Source: Dama dama (lineage: Eukaryota; Chordata; Mammalia; Artiodactyla; Cervidae). From it: a stretch of 64,000 nt of DNA. Positions 43,394 through 55,345 of the stretch are shown one piece after another. Location: assembly GCF_033118175.1 (NCBI RefSeq), contig NC_083695.1:34241607-34305606 (forward strand), written 5' to 3'. The position numbers and the translations under genes are program-made. A model generated the notes under the pieces. It worked only from the letters and a program-made list of their open reading frames with translations. It was not told where the DNA came from and did no database searches. Positions within the stretch are counted from its first letter, which is position 1, and every line of letters begins with the position of its first letter.

Positions 43394-44643
43394 ATAAACA
43401 GTGCTGCAGTGAACATTGGGATGCATGTATCCTTTTGGCTAATGTTTTTCTTTCAATATATGCCCATGAGTGGGATTGCAGGGTCATATGGTAGTTCTAT
43501 TTTTAGTTTTTTAAGGAACCTCCATACTATTCTCCATAAGGACTGTACCAATTTACATCCCCACCAACAGTGTAGAAGGGTTCCCTTCTCTCCACACCCT
43601 CTCCAGCATTTGTTATTTGTGGATTTTTTGATGATAGCTATTCTGACTGGTATCTCATTGATATCTCATTGTAATTTTGACTTGCACTTCTCTAATAACT
43701 AGCCATGTTGAATATCTTTTCATGTGCCTATTGGCCATCTGTATGTCCTCTTTGGAGAAATGTCTATTCAGGTCTTCTGCCCATTTTCTGAGTGGGTTGT
43801 TAATTGATGTTGTTAAGTATCATAAACTGTTTATAATATTTTGGAAACTAATCCCTTATCAGTCACATCATTTGCAAATATTTTTTTTTTCTAATCTGTG
43901 GGTTATCTTTTCCTTTTGTTTATTGTTTCCTTTACTGTGCAAAAGCTTTTGATCTTAAATAGGCCCCACTTGTTTATTTTTATTTTTATTTGCATTATTC
44001 TGGGAGATGGATCAAAACAGATGTTGCTATGATTTATATCAGAGAGTGTTCTGCCTATGTTTTCCTCTAGAATTTTATAATGTACAGTTTCACATTTAGG
44101 TCTTTAATACATTTTGAGCTTGTTTTTGTGGGTGGGGTTAAAGAATGATCTAATTTCTTTTCTTTTCTTTTTTTTTTACATGTGGCTGACTAGTTTTCCC
44201 AGCACCATTTGTTGAAGAGACTGTCTTTCCAACGTTGTGTAGTTTTGCCTCCTTTGTCATAGATTAATTGACCATAGGTGCATGGGTTTTCTATCCTGTT
44301 CTATTGATCTATATTTCTATTTTTGTGCCAGTTCATACTGTTTTGATGACTGTAGCTTTGTTGTATACTCTGAAGTTAGGGAGCCTGATTCCTCCAGTCG
44401 TTTTTCTTTTTCAAGATTGCTTTGACTGTTCATGGTCTTTTGTGTCTCCATACAAATTTTGAGATTTTTGTTGTTGTTCTAGTTCTGTGAAAAATGCCAT
44501 TGGTAATTTGGTAGGGATTACATTGAATCTGTAGATTGCCTGGGGTACCATATTCATTTTGACAATATTGATTCTTCTGATCCATGAATATGGTATATGT
44601 TTCCATCAGTTTATATCTTCTTAGATTTCTTTCATCAGCATCT
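43394..44643 (-). repeat. Older L1 (antisense), right segment
   Basis: Resumes exactly where the left segment stopped ('ataaacagtgctgcagtgaa') and continues through the antisense ORF2 ('gggattgcagggtcatatgg', 'cccagcaccatttgttgaag', 'gacaatattgattcttctga'). It ends at 'tttcatcagcat'. It is 5'-truncated in ORF2, and its frames are broken by many stops and indels, so it is much older than the L1 inside it. Confidence 0.9.
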
Positions 44644-44644
44644 G

Positions 44645-44683
44645 CAAGGCAGATTCTTAACCACTGGACCACTAGGGAAGCCC
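44645..44683 (-). repeat. CHR-type SINE, right part of a split copy
   Basis: 'gcaaggcagattcttaacc' to 'ctagggaagccc' completes the SINE that was cut at 40812. Confidence 0.9.
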
Positions 44684-45172
44684 TTAACCATGCTCTTATT
44701 GCCATTTCTCATCTCAGGTACTTAGATAAACAGAAGCATTCTCTAAAGGGCACTTAATAATACTATATTTTGATGTAATACTGGATTGTGGTGATGAAGT
44801 GAAGTATTCCGGCCAAGAAGGTGCATGCTTGTGTATGTGCATGTAGAACACACACACAGAGTCGACTTCTGATTTTCTACTTTGGGATAATCCTTTGACT
44901 GTGAATTCCAGAATTACATCTTCTTTGTTAGCACATTCTTACTTTTGCCCAGCTGTTGAGGTCAAGGGTTAGAAACTCACTTAAGTGTAATTCTAAATTG
45001 AATCTTCTAGGGAGATTATAATAGCCACAGTTATGGAATATTGAAACTGAAAAAGAATATGGAAACATATTAAGTCAGCTCTTCTGTTTTAGAAAGAAGG
45101 AACCTCAGCCCTCCAGAGAGGTAGTAATTGGGGCAGGGCCCCTGGTTGATGAATGCTAGAATTGGTACTTAA
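44684..45172. other. Unique non-coding sequence
   Basis: No gene or repeat recognised. Confidence 0.4.
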
Positions 45173-45184
45173 TTTGGGATGTCT

Positions 45185-45385
45185 GGAATTTCCTGATGGC
45201 TCAGATGGTAAAGAATCTGTCTACAATGCAGGAGACCCAGGTCTGGGTCAGGAAGATCCCCTGGAGAAGGGAATGGCTACCCACTGCAGCATTCTTGCCT
45301 TGGAGAATTCCATGGACTGAGGAGCCTGGCAAGCAACAGTCCATGGGATCGCTAAGACTCAAATATGACTGAGTGACTAATTCTT
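45185..45385 (+). repeat. Bov-tA SINE with TSD
   Basis: 'ggaatttcctgatggctcag', 'atcccctggagaaggg' and 'gactgagtgactaa'. Flanks 'tttgggatgtct' (45173-45184) and 'cttgggatatct' (45386-45397) form a 10-of-12 target-site duplication. A few bases of the B box ('ggtctgggtc') are missing. Confidence 0.92.
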
Positions 45386-45397
45386 CTTGGGATATCT

Positions 45398-47199
45398 GCC
45401 TCCTCACCCAGCACTTTCCCTTCAATATCCCCCTACAACTCAATGGAATCAACACTGAAGTCAAAAAGAAACTGTTTTGATTATCTGTTTTGAAATATGG
45501 GTGTTGCTAATTCTCTGCTGGTGTGACTAATTCACAGTGGACTGCCGTGGTATTTTTAGATTCTTGTGGGTTTAGGTCACATTAGCTATGCAAGTATCTA
45601 CCCTGCAGCAGGACCACATTAACACACTTGCCCCTAACACAGTGTATTTTTGTTGGTCGAATGGACCAAAATAGTTAAGGAATTAAATGACCTCCACTCC
45701 TACCTACCCCACATCACCAGGAGGGAAGGAGAATCAGCATTATTAATGAAAAGGCATTTTTTCTGAAGTTTGAATTTATTTTATAAAATAGTATTCTTTC
45801 CTGACCTGGAAGAATTATTATTTGTGTCACAAGTGTTTTATTGTGTGGCTTTGCGTCTTTATTGCATCGACTGTGTTGCTTGCTGTAGCTCCCACTGACT
45901 GTTTTAAGATGTTTTGAGACTGTGCTTCATATTATAAGGAAAGTATTTGTTACTTGGATTCTCAGAATTGAATTTTCCTGAATTAATTATGATTTCTACT
46001 CCATCCCCCTGAGCAGTATTATGGAGGAAAGGTAATCCTTTCTGATGTTGTATAGAAAATCAATTCTGGCCCACAGCACTGGCTACTTGCTTGAGTGGGG
46101 GAACTTGTCACCCACTGCATGGTCTTTATTTCCCATTTTTCTTAGCTTTTTGTTATGTGTTCCTTCCTCTGGACTTGTTTAGGAAGCCGCCAGGGCCAGG
46201 GAGCAGTGCTTGAAGTGATGGACAAGGATACTTTCCCCATAAAGAAAATCACAAGGACCTCCAAGTTGGGTAATAAAAGGCCTTGACAGTGACTTTTCTT
46301 GTATAGTCTGCTTTGTTTATAGAGTCTTTTCCACTGAGAAACACAGATACACTTCTTTGGCCCAGGGGGTAAGATAGGTTGAATGGCTCTTGAGTCATAT
46401 GTAGGGATTCAGTCTTGACTGGTTTGGGAGTTGGCTGTCTTCTCCTCAGTTGTCTCCCTCTCTGTTCCTTAAAATACTTTGCTCCTTAATCTTAAGATGT
46501 AAAGTCCATCATATAAAATCCCATGAACAAACTTAAGAGGCAGAAACAATAGATGATAAATATTTGAGCCATAGATGACCAGGGATAGACACTCTTTGTA
46601 TATAAACAGCTACTACAAAAAGTAACTACTAACACGCTACTGCACATCCACTGACACGGAGGCTATCAAGTTTTTTGAATGCTTTAGGAACATAGTCTCA
46701 AGGTACAGCTGAGCCGAATAGCAGGATAGGAAACTGAGTGCACAGATGTAAATGTTAATCTGTATGCACTCAAAGAAAGGGCTGAAACTGCCCCCTTTCT
46801 CTTACTTTCATCTGTCAGGAGAACCTCCAAGTTGTTTCTCCCTTGGCATGTGACCATGGTGCCTTGACTTTGCTATTCCAGCCAACTGACCCTTCTGCTG
46901 AAAGTTTAATAGGGGATAAATTCACATGTGAATTCATAATCCCCTTATCTGTGCTAAGAGCATTCAGTAATGAGCCTGCAACAAAGAGAGTCTTACATCT
47001 TGCGGTTTTGCTCTGACCCCACCTCTTGGCCTCCTTCCTAACCTCTCCACACCTCCTGGTTGGACGCTTCAGGCATCTGCTCCTTGCAGAGTCATCGCCT
47101 GCTTGCAGTATGTTCGATGACATTTTAAATAAATAGATGCACGTTTCCTGCCAGTCGTCACATTGAGGCCATTTAAGGAAGTATAGCACATGTGAGCAG
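45398..47199. other. Unique, repeat-poor sequence
   Basis: 1.8 kb without an assignable repeat. It has AT-rich parts with 'gaattaattatgattt' (45978-45993). No exon recognised. Confidence 0.4.
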
Positions 47200-47890
47200 G
47201 GAATGTCTTTGGGCTTATGAGAAGAGCAAACAAGAACTTGCGCTCCTCTAGTGTTTATTAATTTTGAGCCTTACTCTCTTTCATGTAGTGTGACTTTGAC
47301 CATAAATCCACAAGCAAAGTCAGAGTCAAGCCATAGTTTGTTTTGAAGATTTATTGTTAAAATTTGCTCTCCCCCCACTAATGCTTTTATTACTTTCTCT
47401 TCTGTTCCCTGCCCATGGTATGGGTTACAGTTAATGTTATCTACATATGTCTATAAATACTGAAAATATTTTTGATACAATGTGCATTTAATCAACTTTT
47501 TGTTACTGTTATGCCTGTTTGTGTGGAGGAAAATTGTTTCTGTCTTAATGTTCTATTGAAGTGCCTTTGGAGTGATGATATCATAATCACTTTAATACAT
47601 TTAAAAGCTTCAAGGCTTAGCATTTATTGAACAAAGCTCATTGAAGGAATATAACGGATGTCTCAAGGCTTTCCGCTGCTGTAAAAAGGACAGTATTGTT
47701 CATGGCCTCGGTAAAAGAAAATCTGAATTTTTATTTTACTTTACACTGCATTGCAATTATGTTTCAAAAGCTCTTCAAGCGTGACTAACAAAGGGGCTGT
47801 TTTTATGAATTGTTATAATTGCAGATCTCCAGGCTGACTGCTGTGAGTTTAATGTTAATAATGGACAGCAATTTAAAACTTTTATCACCA
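47200..47890. promoter_or_regulatory. Candidate conserved non-coding block
   Basis: AT-rich and repeat-free. Motifs include 'gtttattaattttgagcc' (47251-47268), 'gtgatgatatcataatcac' (a near-palindrome at 47572-47590), 'gcattgcaattatg' (47748-47761) and 'gaattgttataattgcag' (47807-47824). Texture matches enhancer-type conserved sequence. Untested. Confidence 0.4.
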
Positions 47891-48985
47891 ACAGCAAACC
47901 TCTGAGATCCTAAGAGATGGTTTTCCCTTCTTACTTGGGATGTCCTTGTAGAATGAGTCCTCTAGAGTTGGAAAGTGAGTGGAAAACTTGATTATTTCTG
48001 AGACTCTCAGAAGTCCTGGTCCTTGAGGAGCTCTGTGAAGAGGCCCTGAGGTGTTACCTGAGGACTGAGGGGGTCCCATGGTTGGGGTGTGTGTATGTGT
48101 TGAGTACCTGAGTCAGAATGGGTAGAAGGCAAGTGGGGAGCCAAAGGAGCCCCTGGGAATCCTCGTGGGTTGACAGGGTGTCCTCTCAGAGTCCTTGGAC
48201 AGGTGCAGCGGGCAGGGCTGGCAGGCTCTGAAGCATGCAGTGAGGAAGCTGAGACTGCTGAAGATGCGATGCAGGATATTCCACCATTCTCCTGGTTGAG
48301 ATGGTTAAGTCTTGTCCTTGAAATCCAGCCGCTGCTGGAACCTGGACCTCATCTACCCTGCTGTTGGGTAACGTCTTACTGATGGCATTGGAATCAAATG
48401 TTGGACAGACATCCCCAAGGGTGCAGGCTGGTCTCTGAAATTATTTAAAGAAATCTTCATCCCACTCAGTCATAACTGAGGCAGAACAGCATCTAGAAAG
48501 ACCAGTCACCACTGCCTGTTTCTCATTCCCCATCATCTCATTCAGTAGCTTCTGTTCTTCAGGCACTCTGGCCGACTTACTTGAAATTTACTTGTTTAAA
48601 GCATGCATTTCTCCCTGTAAATTTTTCTTAAGGGAACGTAGGAATCTTAGAGCTCACTGTGAGCTGGGACTTCTGAGGCCTAATTACTTATGAATTCACT
48701 TTTCTCTCTACCTTATCATATAAAGTTCAATGTCCTGAACAGGTAAATTTGTTTGAAAGGATGGATTTGATATAGTAGCATAAAAATAGTGGTTTACTTT
48801 TGGCCATTGCCAAGTGGAGAGGTATGGGGGCTACTTCTTCTGGTAACTGACCCTTCCTAATTTGGGGTGATAGGGGCTAGTTAGAGACCAGAACTGTGAC
48901 TAAGATATCATACTTTTGCTAGTAGTTATCAAAAACAACTTCTTACAGAGATTATCCAGCCACCCATCTATTTCTCTATCAGCTG
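47891..48985. other. Unique non-coding sequence
   Basis: No gene or repeat recognised. Confidence 0.4.
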
Positions 48986-49440
48986 AAATTAGGTTCAGTT
49001 GCTTAGGATAGATTATCCCAATTACCAGCAGCTTAAACAAGCTTCATGTTTACTTCTCACAAGTTAATGAAGTCTAGAGGCTGATGACCTAGGGCCGATG
49101 TCGTGGCTTTCATAATATCAGTAGGGACCCAAGGTCCTTCCATCTTTCTACTCTGCTCTCTCTATGGAGGAAGCATTCTGGACTAAACCTCATGGTCTAA
49201 GATGGACATGGTCCAGCCATCATATCCATATGTGATGCTGGTGGAGGGAGGAGAGGCAAAGGAGCACATTCCCTCCTCCCTTAAAAAATCCTTTTAAAAA
49301 AGATGCATGCAGCAACGTGGATGTAAGCTTACACCTAGCTGCAAGGGAGGCAGAGAATTACAGACTTGGCCTGGGTGGTGGTATCCCTTGGTGAAGTTGA
49401 AGGTTCGATTCCTGAAGGAGAAGGGGAGAATGGATGTTGG
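48986..49440. repeat. Unassigned ancient interspersed repeat
   Basis: 'cagcagcttaaacaagcttc', 'gaagcattctggactaaacc' and 'agctgcaagggaggcagag' recall a mammal-wide repeat whose family I cannot name. Similar phrases occur at 62115-62480. Confidence 0.35.
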
Positions 49441-50457
49441 GACAGGCTACCTGCAAACTCTGCTATACAGTACATTAGTTCACTCATCGGTCATGCCCTT
49501 CCTCCCTCACACGTGCAAATGCTTTACCAGTCTTCCAAGCTGTAGTTAAAATGCCTCTCCCCTGTTCCATGCATTCCCCAGGCTGGCCTTTTATGACTTC
49601 TTTTCCCTTTCAAGGTTTCCCTTGATGTTTATTTTAACCTGCTTTTATCAATATTAGGATGTCAGGGCTGGAGGAAGTCTTTTCTTGAGTGCCAAGACTT
49701 TATTTCTCCTCCTCATAACATTTTTATGCAGCTGAAACATCAAGGCCCGTCTTACAGAGGAAGAGATGACCAAAGAGCTGCCCGAGTGGTTCCTGGAAAC
49801 CCCTGAGCTGTCTTTCTGCCCTTCACCGGATCATGACTGTCACTCTTTCCTAGACCCTGCAGGCATCTGGGCCAAAGGGCAGCCCCCTCGCGGTCCAGAG
49901 CCCTGAGGCATGTGGGATGAAGTGCTCTCTACCCCATAGAAATTCCTGGAATCTGGAAGTCAAGGCCAGTGTCATACATTCACCTTCCCATGAACAGACG
50001 ACTTTAAAGACTTCTCAGAAGATGAAGGCAGTGCCTCGGGGTAAGCCAGCTCTGCATAGCCTCAGCTGCTGCAAACCCAGGTCATGATGCTTATGGTGGT
50101 CCCCAAGCTCCAGGGAAGATGGCCTCCTTCCACCGAGCACAAAGGTGACACAGATGACATTGCTGTGTCCCTTCTAACACCCAGCCCATCCATTCTCTGC
50201 TTTGGCAGCAGTGGAGTTTTTCAAACTAAGACTTGGATAATTCCATGTAGTGTGATGAAAAGGACATTCTACCTCTGAAGACAAAGAATATTTAGGCAAT
50301 ACTTTTGCGTTCTGAAGTGCTTGCATTTCAGGGTCATTTTAGGACCTTTAAAAATAAATGGGGTGGAATATTTGAAGTGGAGGAGATTTCATCAGACTCT
50401 GGAACTCAGATTGTGGTACTTTGGAGTCCTTGCTTAGAGAGATTTGGAAGGGAATAG
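49441..50457. other. Unique non-coding sequence
   Basis: A short MIR-like antisense trace may lie near 49710-49790. Otherwise nothing recognised. Confidence 0.35.
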
Positions 50458-50645
50458 ACTTGGGAACCTTGGAGCCCTAGGTTCAAATCTTCTTGCTGGG
50501 TGACTTTCAGAGGATAATTTATTTGACATTTAGTTTATAGGAAAATTGTAATACAAGGTTAGTGGGTATAACTCAATGGAGAGTGCAATTAAATGAAAAC
50601 ATATAGAAAGTGCCCATTATCTAGTAGGTCCTCAGTAGAAGTTAA
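50458..50645 (+). repeat. MIR SINE
   Basis: 'gccctaggttcaaatcttc', 'gctgggtgactttcagagg', 'gagagtgcaattaaatg' and 'tagtaggtcctcagtagaag' are in the sense MIR order. Confidence 0.7.
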
Positions 50646-51377
50646 TTTATTATTTATGTAATTCACCATGCTAAGTGTTCAGTAAATATTTGATTTATTG
50701 TTTGATCATAATCTTAAATTTTTGATCAGTAGAGTATGTCCTGATTTTAGTTGGATTTTACATTTAATAATCCTGATCTTATTGTCCATGGATGGAGATA
50801 CCGTTCAGGGGCACCGCCTCTCCAATGACTGATTCTCAAGCAGCCTCCTTTTCTCTCTACATGATATGATTATTCCAAGAAAAGCACTTTCACAAGTAAA
50901 AACACAGGTTTCTAAATTGGATGCATTACCTGTACTAGTGTCTTTTGGAGGTGCAGTTGAAGAGGGCTTTCAGACTGGGCCTTGAGCCTTCCTGGGCCAC
51001 AGGCATCCATGAGAATCTGCAAAGAGCTGTGGAACCTCTTCACAGAAAGATGCACATATACATGCATAGAATCTTTCATACAATTACAGTCGATGCATGG
51101 ACCTCATTCTTCCCCCTACTCTGATGCCCAGGAATCTCAGATTAAGAAGCCTTGTACAAGCTTTTTATTTCTCTTAAGGATATAGATAATTGATACTAAG
51201 AAAATGGAGATGGGGAAGAGAGGACATAGGCATGGTGGGGAGGGGGATGGTGAGGGGCCCACATCTAGAATGAGAAGTAAGTGGTTGAGACAGTGACAGA
51301 GTAATAAAAAACAGATTGCATGTCAGTGTGGCATTCATGGCTCCAGGGTCTACAAGGAGTCCAGAATGGAAAGGGTC
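50646..51377. other. Unique non-coding sequence
   Basis: No gene or repeat recognised. Confidence 0.4.
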
Positions 51378-52500
51378 AAGTTTTTTTCTTTTTTTCCTGA
51401 TGTTTTATTATGAAACATTTTAGTCATACAGAAAAGTGGGAAGAATGGTATAGTGATCATGCATATACCCACCACCTGGGTGGTATCCAGTTCTTCCATT
51501 AACGTGACACTGCACTTGCTTCATCTTCTCCCTGTCCATCCCTCAATCCATCTTTCTTTTGGTGCATTTCAATGTAAGTTGCAGACATCAGTACTTTTAC
51601 CATAAACATTTAGTACTCTATCACTTACTTGAGTTCAATATTGCTTGATTTTTTATTAACCTATTTATTTATTGGCTGCACTGCCAGACTTATAGGATCT
51701 TTAGTTCCCTGACCAGGTATCAAACCCAGACTGCTGGCAGTGAAGTCACAGAATCCTAACCACTGGACTGCCAGAGAAGTCCCATTTCTTTTTCTTTTGC
51801 AAAATGTAGACTTTAATGTATCTTATACAGATTTTGATAAAAGTGTACATCTGTGTAATCCAACCTCCTATAAAACTGTAAAACCTGACCTCAACCCAGA
51901 AAGTTTCTTCATCACCCTTCCCTGTTACTCACTCTCTGTTCCCTGTTTCAGAGGCTGTCACTCTTCTGACTTTTTTTCAACCATGGCTTGATTTGGACTG
52001 TTTGAGGACTTCTTACATTTGAAATCATACAGTGTTTATATGTTTTCTTTGTGCTTCTTTCACTAGTGCAATATGTTTGAGATTCATCTACATTGTGTGT
52101 ATTAGGAGTCTGTTTCTTTTTACTGTCGAGTAGTCTCTTACTGTCTGAATACGATAGCTGTCCATTCTCCTGTTGAATGTCATCTGAGCTGCTTGCAGGT
52201 TCAGCTACTAAGCTGACGTAAACATTTGCATACAGACTGTGTGTACATATATTTTTGTTTTTCTTGAGTAAATACCTGGGAGTAGAATTCCTGGATCCTA
52301 GGATAGGTGTATGTTTGGTTTTATAAGAAGTTGCTGGACCTTTCTCCAAAGTGGGGGTTCCATTTTCACTTCCACCAACAATGTAGGAGAGTTCTGGTTG
52401 TTCAACATCTTTGCCAGCATTTGGTGTTGTCAGTCTTTTGAATTACAGCCTTTCTGGTGGACGTATAGTGGTGCCTCATTTTGGTTTTAATTTGCTTATA
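51378..52500 (-). repeat. Old L1M element (antisense), split by a SINE
   Basis: 'tattatgaaacattttagtc', 'acccaccacctgggtgg' and 'atgtaagttgcagacatc' precede the SINE. 'gattttgataaaagtgtac', 'aatacctgggagtagaattc' and 'ccaccaacaatgtaggagag' follow it. The order is a 5'-to-3' antisense L1M. All frames are broken. Confidence 0.8.
51645..51783 (-). repeat. CHR-2-type SINE (antisense) in L1M
   Basis: 'ttaacctatttatttattgg', 'ggatctttagttccctgacc' and 'aaccactggactgccagag'. Its insertion splits the old L1. Confidence 0.86.
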
Positions 52501-52780
52501 GCCTGGGGCTCCAAAATGGCCTTCTCCTGGGTTCTTAAATCCCCCTGGATTTCAGAGACATTATTTCTATTCCTAGGGAGTGTGTTGGGATAGCTAGTGA
52601 AAATCTTATGGGGCTGTAAAACTTCCTATAGGGTTGTTTCCCCTTTTAAATTCTGTATGGCACCAAAATGCTTGAGAGCTCTGCATTTCTATAGATAGCC
52701 ATAGTCACTTCATGATGATGTGGCTGCAGAAAGGGTACTGGGAGCTGGTAAGGCAAGGAGTCCATCTTTCCAGATGGAAT
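52501..52780. other. Unassigned sequence
   Basis: No gene or repeat recognised. Confidence 0.35.
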
Positions 52781-52823
52781 GCACACACATGCACACACAC
52801 ACAGACACACAGACACACACACA
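52781..52823. repeat. CA-rich microsatellite
   Basis: Imperfect (CA)n with interspersed 'tg' and 'ga' units. Confidence 0.92.
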
Positions 52824-52904
52824 GCTCCTTGACGCTCAGGCAGCTTGGAGAGTCAGCAGCTGGAGCCTTGCATCTAGCCTCGTGTCACAACATTATCAGA
52901 GACT

Positions 52905-53110
52905 TGGGGAAACTGGATGGAGTTCAGAGAGGAGCAGCTAGTACGATTAAAGGGCTTGGAGGGATTAAGGGATTGATTTATGAGGAAAGATGAAAAGAAC
53001 TTAATGTGTGCTGCTTGACTAAGTGGGTACATGATAATAGCCTGCAAACATCTGAAGGGTATAAACACCGGAGAGGGAGAGGAATTAGCACAGGGTGAGG
53101 AAACTGATCC
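52905..53110 (+). repeat. Probable L3/CR1-type LINE relic
   Basis: 'gaaactggatggagttcag', 'gagcagctagtacgattaaa', 'tgatttatgaggaaagatg', 'acatgataatagcctgc' and 'catctgaagggtataaa' match in order the 3' region of the mammalian CR1-derived L3 family. It is very old and heavily diverged. Confidence 0.5.
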
Positions 53111-53664
53111 AGGCATAATGGGGGAAATTAAAAGGGGGAGTGAGGATGGGTGAGTTGGCAGAGTATGAGCACGGGTGTGACCTGTGAATTCTCTTTTCAG
53201 AAGCCTGATGGCGGAGTGGTGAGTTGGTTTTGGGAAAATGAACCCTGGGAGGCATTTTGAGTTTTCCTTTTTCTGGTAGAGGGAAGATAGTTGCGTGCCT
53301 GCTGTGTGCAGCAAGATCATTTGGGCAAGTGCTGACCGGGACACATAGGATGGGAACTGGGGGGCAAGAAGGGAGGGTGGTGTTGAAAATGATGGGGTCA
53401 GTGAAAGCCAGACATTTCCTTAAGTGTCTCCTCTTCCTGGTGGTTTTTCTGCATTGAGCGGATCAATACTGACAGTTTTGTTACCCACCCAGTTTGCTTG
53501 AGATGTGAAGTTCTTAGCCTACACATCTCTTGTTTTCCCAGGTGTTTACCCTACCCCTGATCCCTAAAATGCAGCTGCCCTTGACTGGCCCATGATGTTG
53601 ATTTCTCATTGCCAGTGTGTCTTATATAGGCATGGGTGTAAGATTGGGAGACAACTGTGGGCTG
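53111..53664. other. Unique non-coding sequence
   Basis: No gene or repeat recognised. The 156-codon antisense frame at 52874-53344 overlaps the L3-like relic and has no host domain. Confidence 0.4.
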
Positions 53665-53880
53665 GTGAAGAGGATGCGAAATGCACCCAGCTGCCTGGGT
53701 TAGCCCCCAGCTCCATCTTTTCCAGCTGGGTAACTCGGCCCACTTACTCTCTGGGCCTTGATTTTCTTCTCTGCAAGGTGGAGATGATTGTAGCATCTTG
53801 CTTCAGAAGATTGCCTTGAAGTTTACAAGGAGTAAGGTGTATGGGGTGCCTAGAAAAAAGTGAATGCTGGCTGCTGCTTT
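53665..53880 (+). repeat. MIR SINE
   Basis: 'cagctgcctgggttagcc', 'ccagctgggtaactcggcc', 'tctgggccttgattttctt' and 'tgcaaggtggagatgattg' are in the sense MIR order, close to full length. Confidence 0.8.
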
Positions 53881-54559
53881 TAAAATGAGGCTACAATGGT
53901 GACTCTGATTATCTTGGTCCATGGCCCAGGTCTGGAGCTGGCCTGAGCAGTGCATTGTCTAACTTAGCAAGTAGTGTGCGTTTCTCCTGATAGATTGGGG
54001 TAAGGGAGTGTTTGCACCCCAGGAGAAGGAGGTGATGGTAACAGTGACCTTGGGCCAGAGCCAAGGTCTGGACACTAGAACCCAAGGCTTGGCAGGGAGA
54101 AGAAAGCTGGTTGCTCTTCATCCCCAGCTTCCCGCCTGGTTCCGTGAAAAGATAATTGAGCTGAGAAGGAGAGGACTTGGATTAACTTCTGTTTTCCAAC
54201 CTCCGGTGTCCTTAACTTTTTTTGTTTTTTAAAAGGTGGAAGGGAAACTTTTCTTCCAAGAAGAACCCTTCTTATGTGACTAACCCTTAAGTGTTATGTG
54301 AAACCTCAATATATAGAAGAGCCTCAAACTGAGCTTGTTCTGAATGGGCTGGAGGGCTGGAGCCTGACTCCTTCTTAGGGTCCTGAAGTCACCCTCCAGT
54401 GACTCCCATGCTGCCATGGAACACTGTTCACACACACACAGATGCATGCTCACTCCCAGGGCTTCCCACTCACACAGAAGCACATCCACTCACACACAGA
54501 CACAGACATACACTGTTGAGCTCTTCAAGATGGTTACTGTTAGAGTTCTAGTGACAGCT
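53881..54559. other. Unique sequence with CA-rich stretch
   Basis: A CA-rich degenerate region lies at 54430-54515. No gene recognised. Confidence 0.4.
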
Positions 54560-54720
54560 AAAATAAACTGAGCTCCCTTTTGCTAAATGCTTTGCATCTA
54601 TTAGCTAATTATATCCTCAGAATATGACCACTAGATGCAGGGTATTATTATCCGTGTCCTGCTGATGGACAGACCAAGGTTGGGAGGTCAAATAAGGATC
54701 TCACAGCTGAGAGATGACAC
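54560..54720 (-). repeat. MIR SINE (antisense)
   Basis: 'gctaaatgctttgcatctat', 'aattatatcctcagaatatg', 'cagggtattattatccg' and 'gtcaaataaggatctcac' follow antisense MIR. Confidence 0.68.
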
Positions 54721-55130
54721 ATGATCTCTGAGAGTTCATTCAGCTCTGAAATAGTCAGATTCAGTTTCTCCCAGAGATTTTCAAGTGATGTAGTAGATGC
54801 TAAATACTTAGCCATGTGATTTGATCTTTGGGTTTTCACTGGTTCTGCAACTCCAGAATGAGACCATGCTACCTGTTACCAGCTTTCTGGACAGATGGCC
54901 AGATCTGCTCTTTGTATCTTATCTCTGCTCTAAGACACAGATTTTCACAATGCGGGTGCCACTCTTTCATGACATCTTTGTAGAAACGTAATCTAGGCTT
55001 TGATCAAGCTGAAGTGTGCCTTTTGAGATACTCTGGAGATTCAGGGTGCTGGGATGATGTTCCATTTTAAGTGTCTTTTTCTTCTCTACCAACAGGAGTC
55101 AGTGTGCAGTTTACTTTCTAAACATATGCT
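54721..55130. other. Unique non-coding sequence
   Basis: No gene or repeat recognised. Confidence 0.4.
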
Positions 55131-55345
55131 AGGGTTTCCCAGGTGGCTCAGTGGTAAAGAATCTGCCTGTCAATGCAGGGGATGCAGGAGACTTGGGTTT
55201 GATCCCAGGGTTGGGAAGATCCCCTGGAGAAGAAAGTGGCAACCCACTCCAGTATTCTTACCTGGGCAACCCCACGGATTAGAGGAGCCTGGTGGGTTAC
55301 AGTCCAGGGGGTTGCAGAGAGCTGGGCACGACTGAGGAAATTAGT
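55131..55345 (+). repeat. Bov-tA SINE
   Basis: 'agggtttcccaggtggctc', B box 'ggtttgatccc' (55197-55207) and 'gggcacgactgaggaaatta'. A local 12-bp duplication of 'atgcaggggatgcaggag' type lies in the head. No clean target-site duplication was seen. Confidence 0.92.

Noticed and set aside
52874..53344. 156-codon antisense frame
   Set aside because: Overlaps an L3-like relic and lacks host domains or splice structure.
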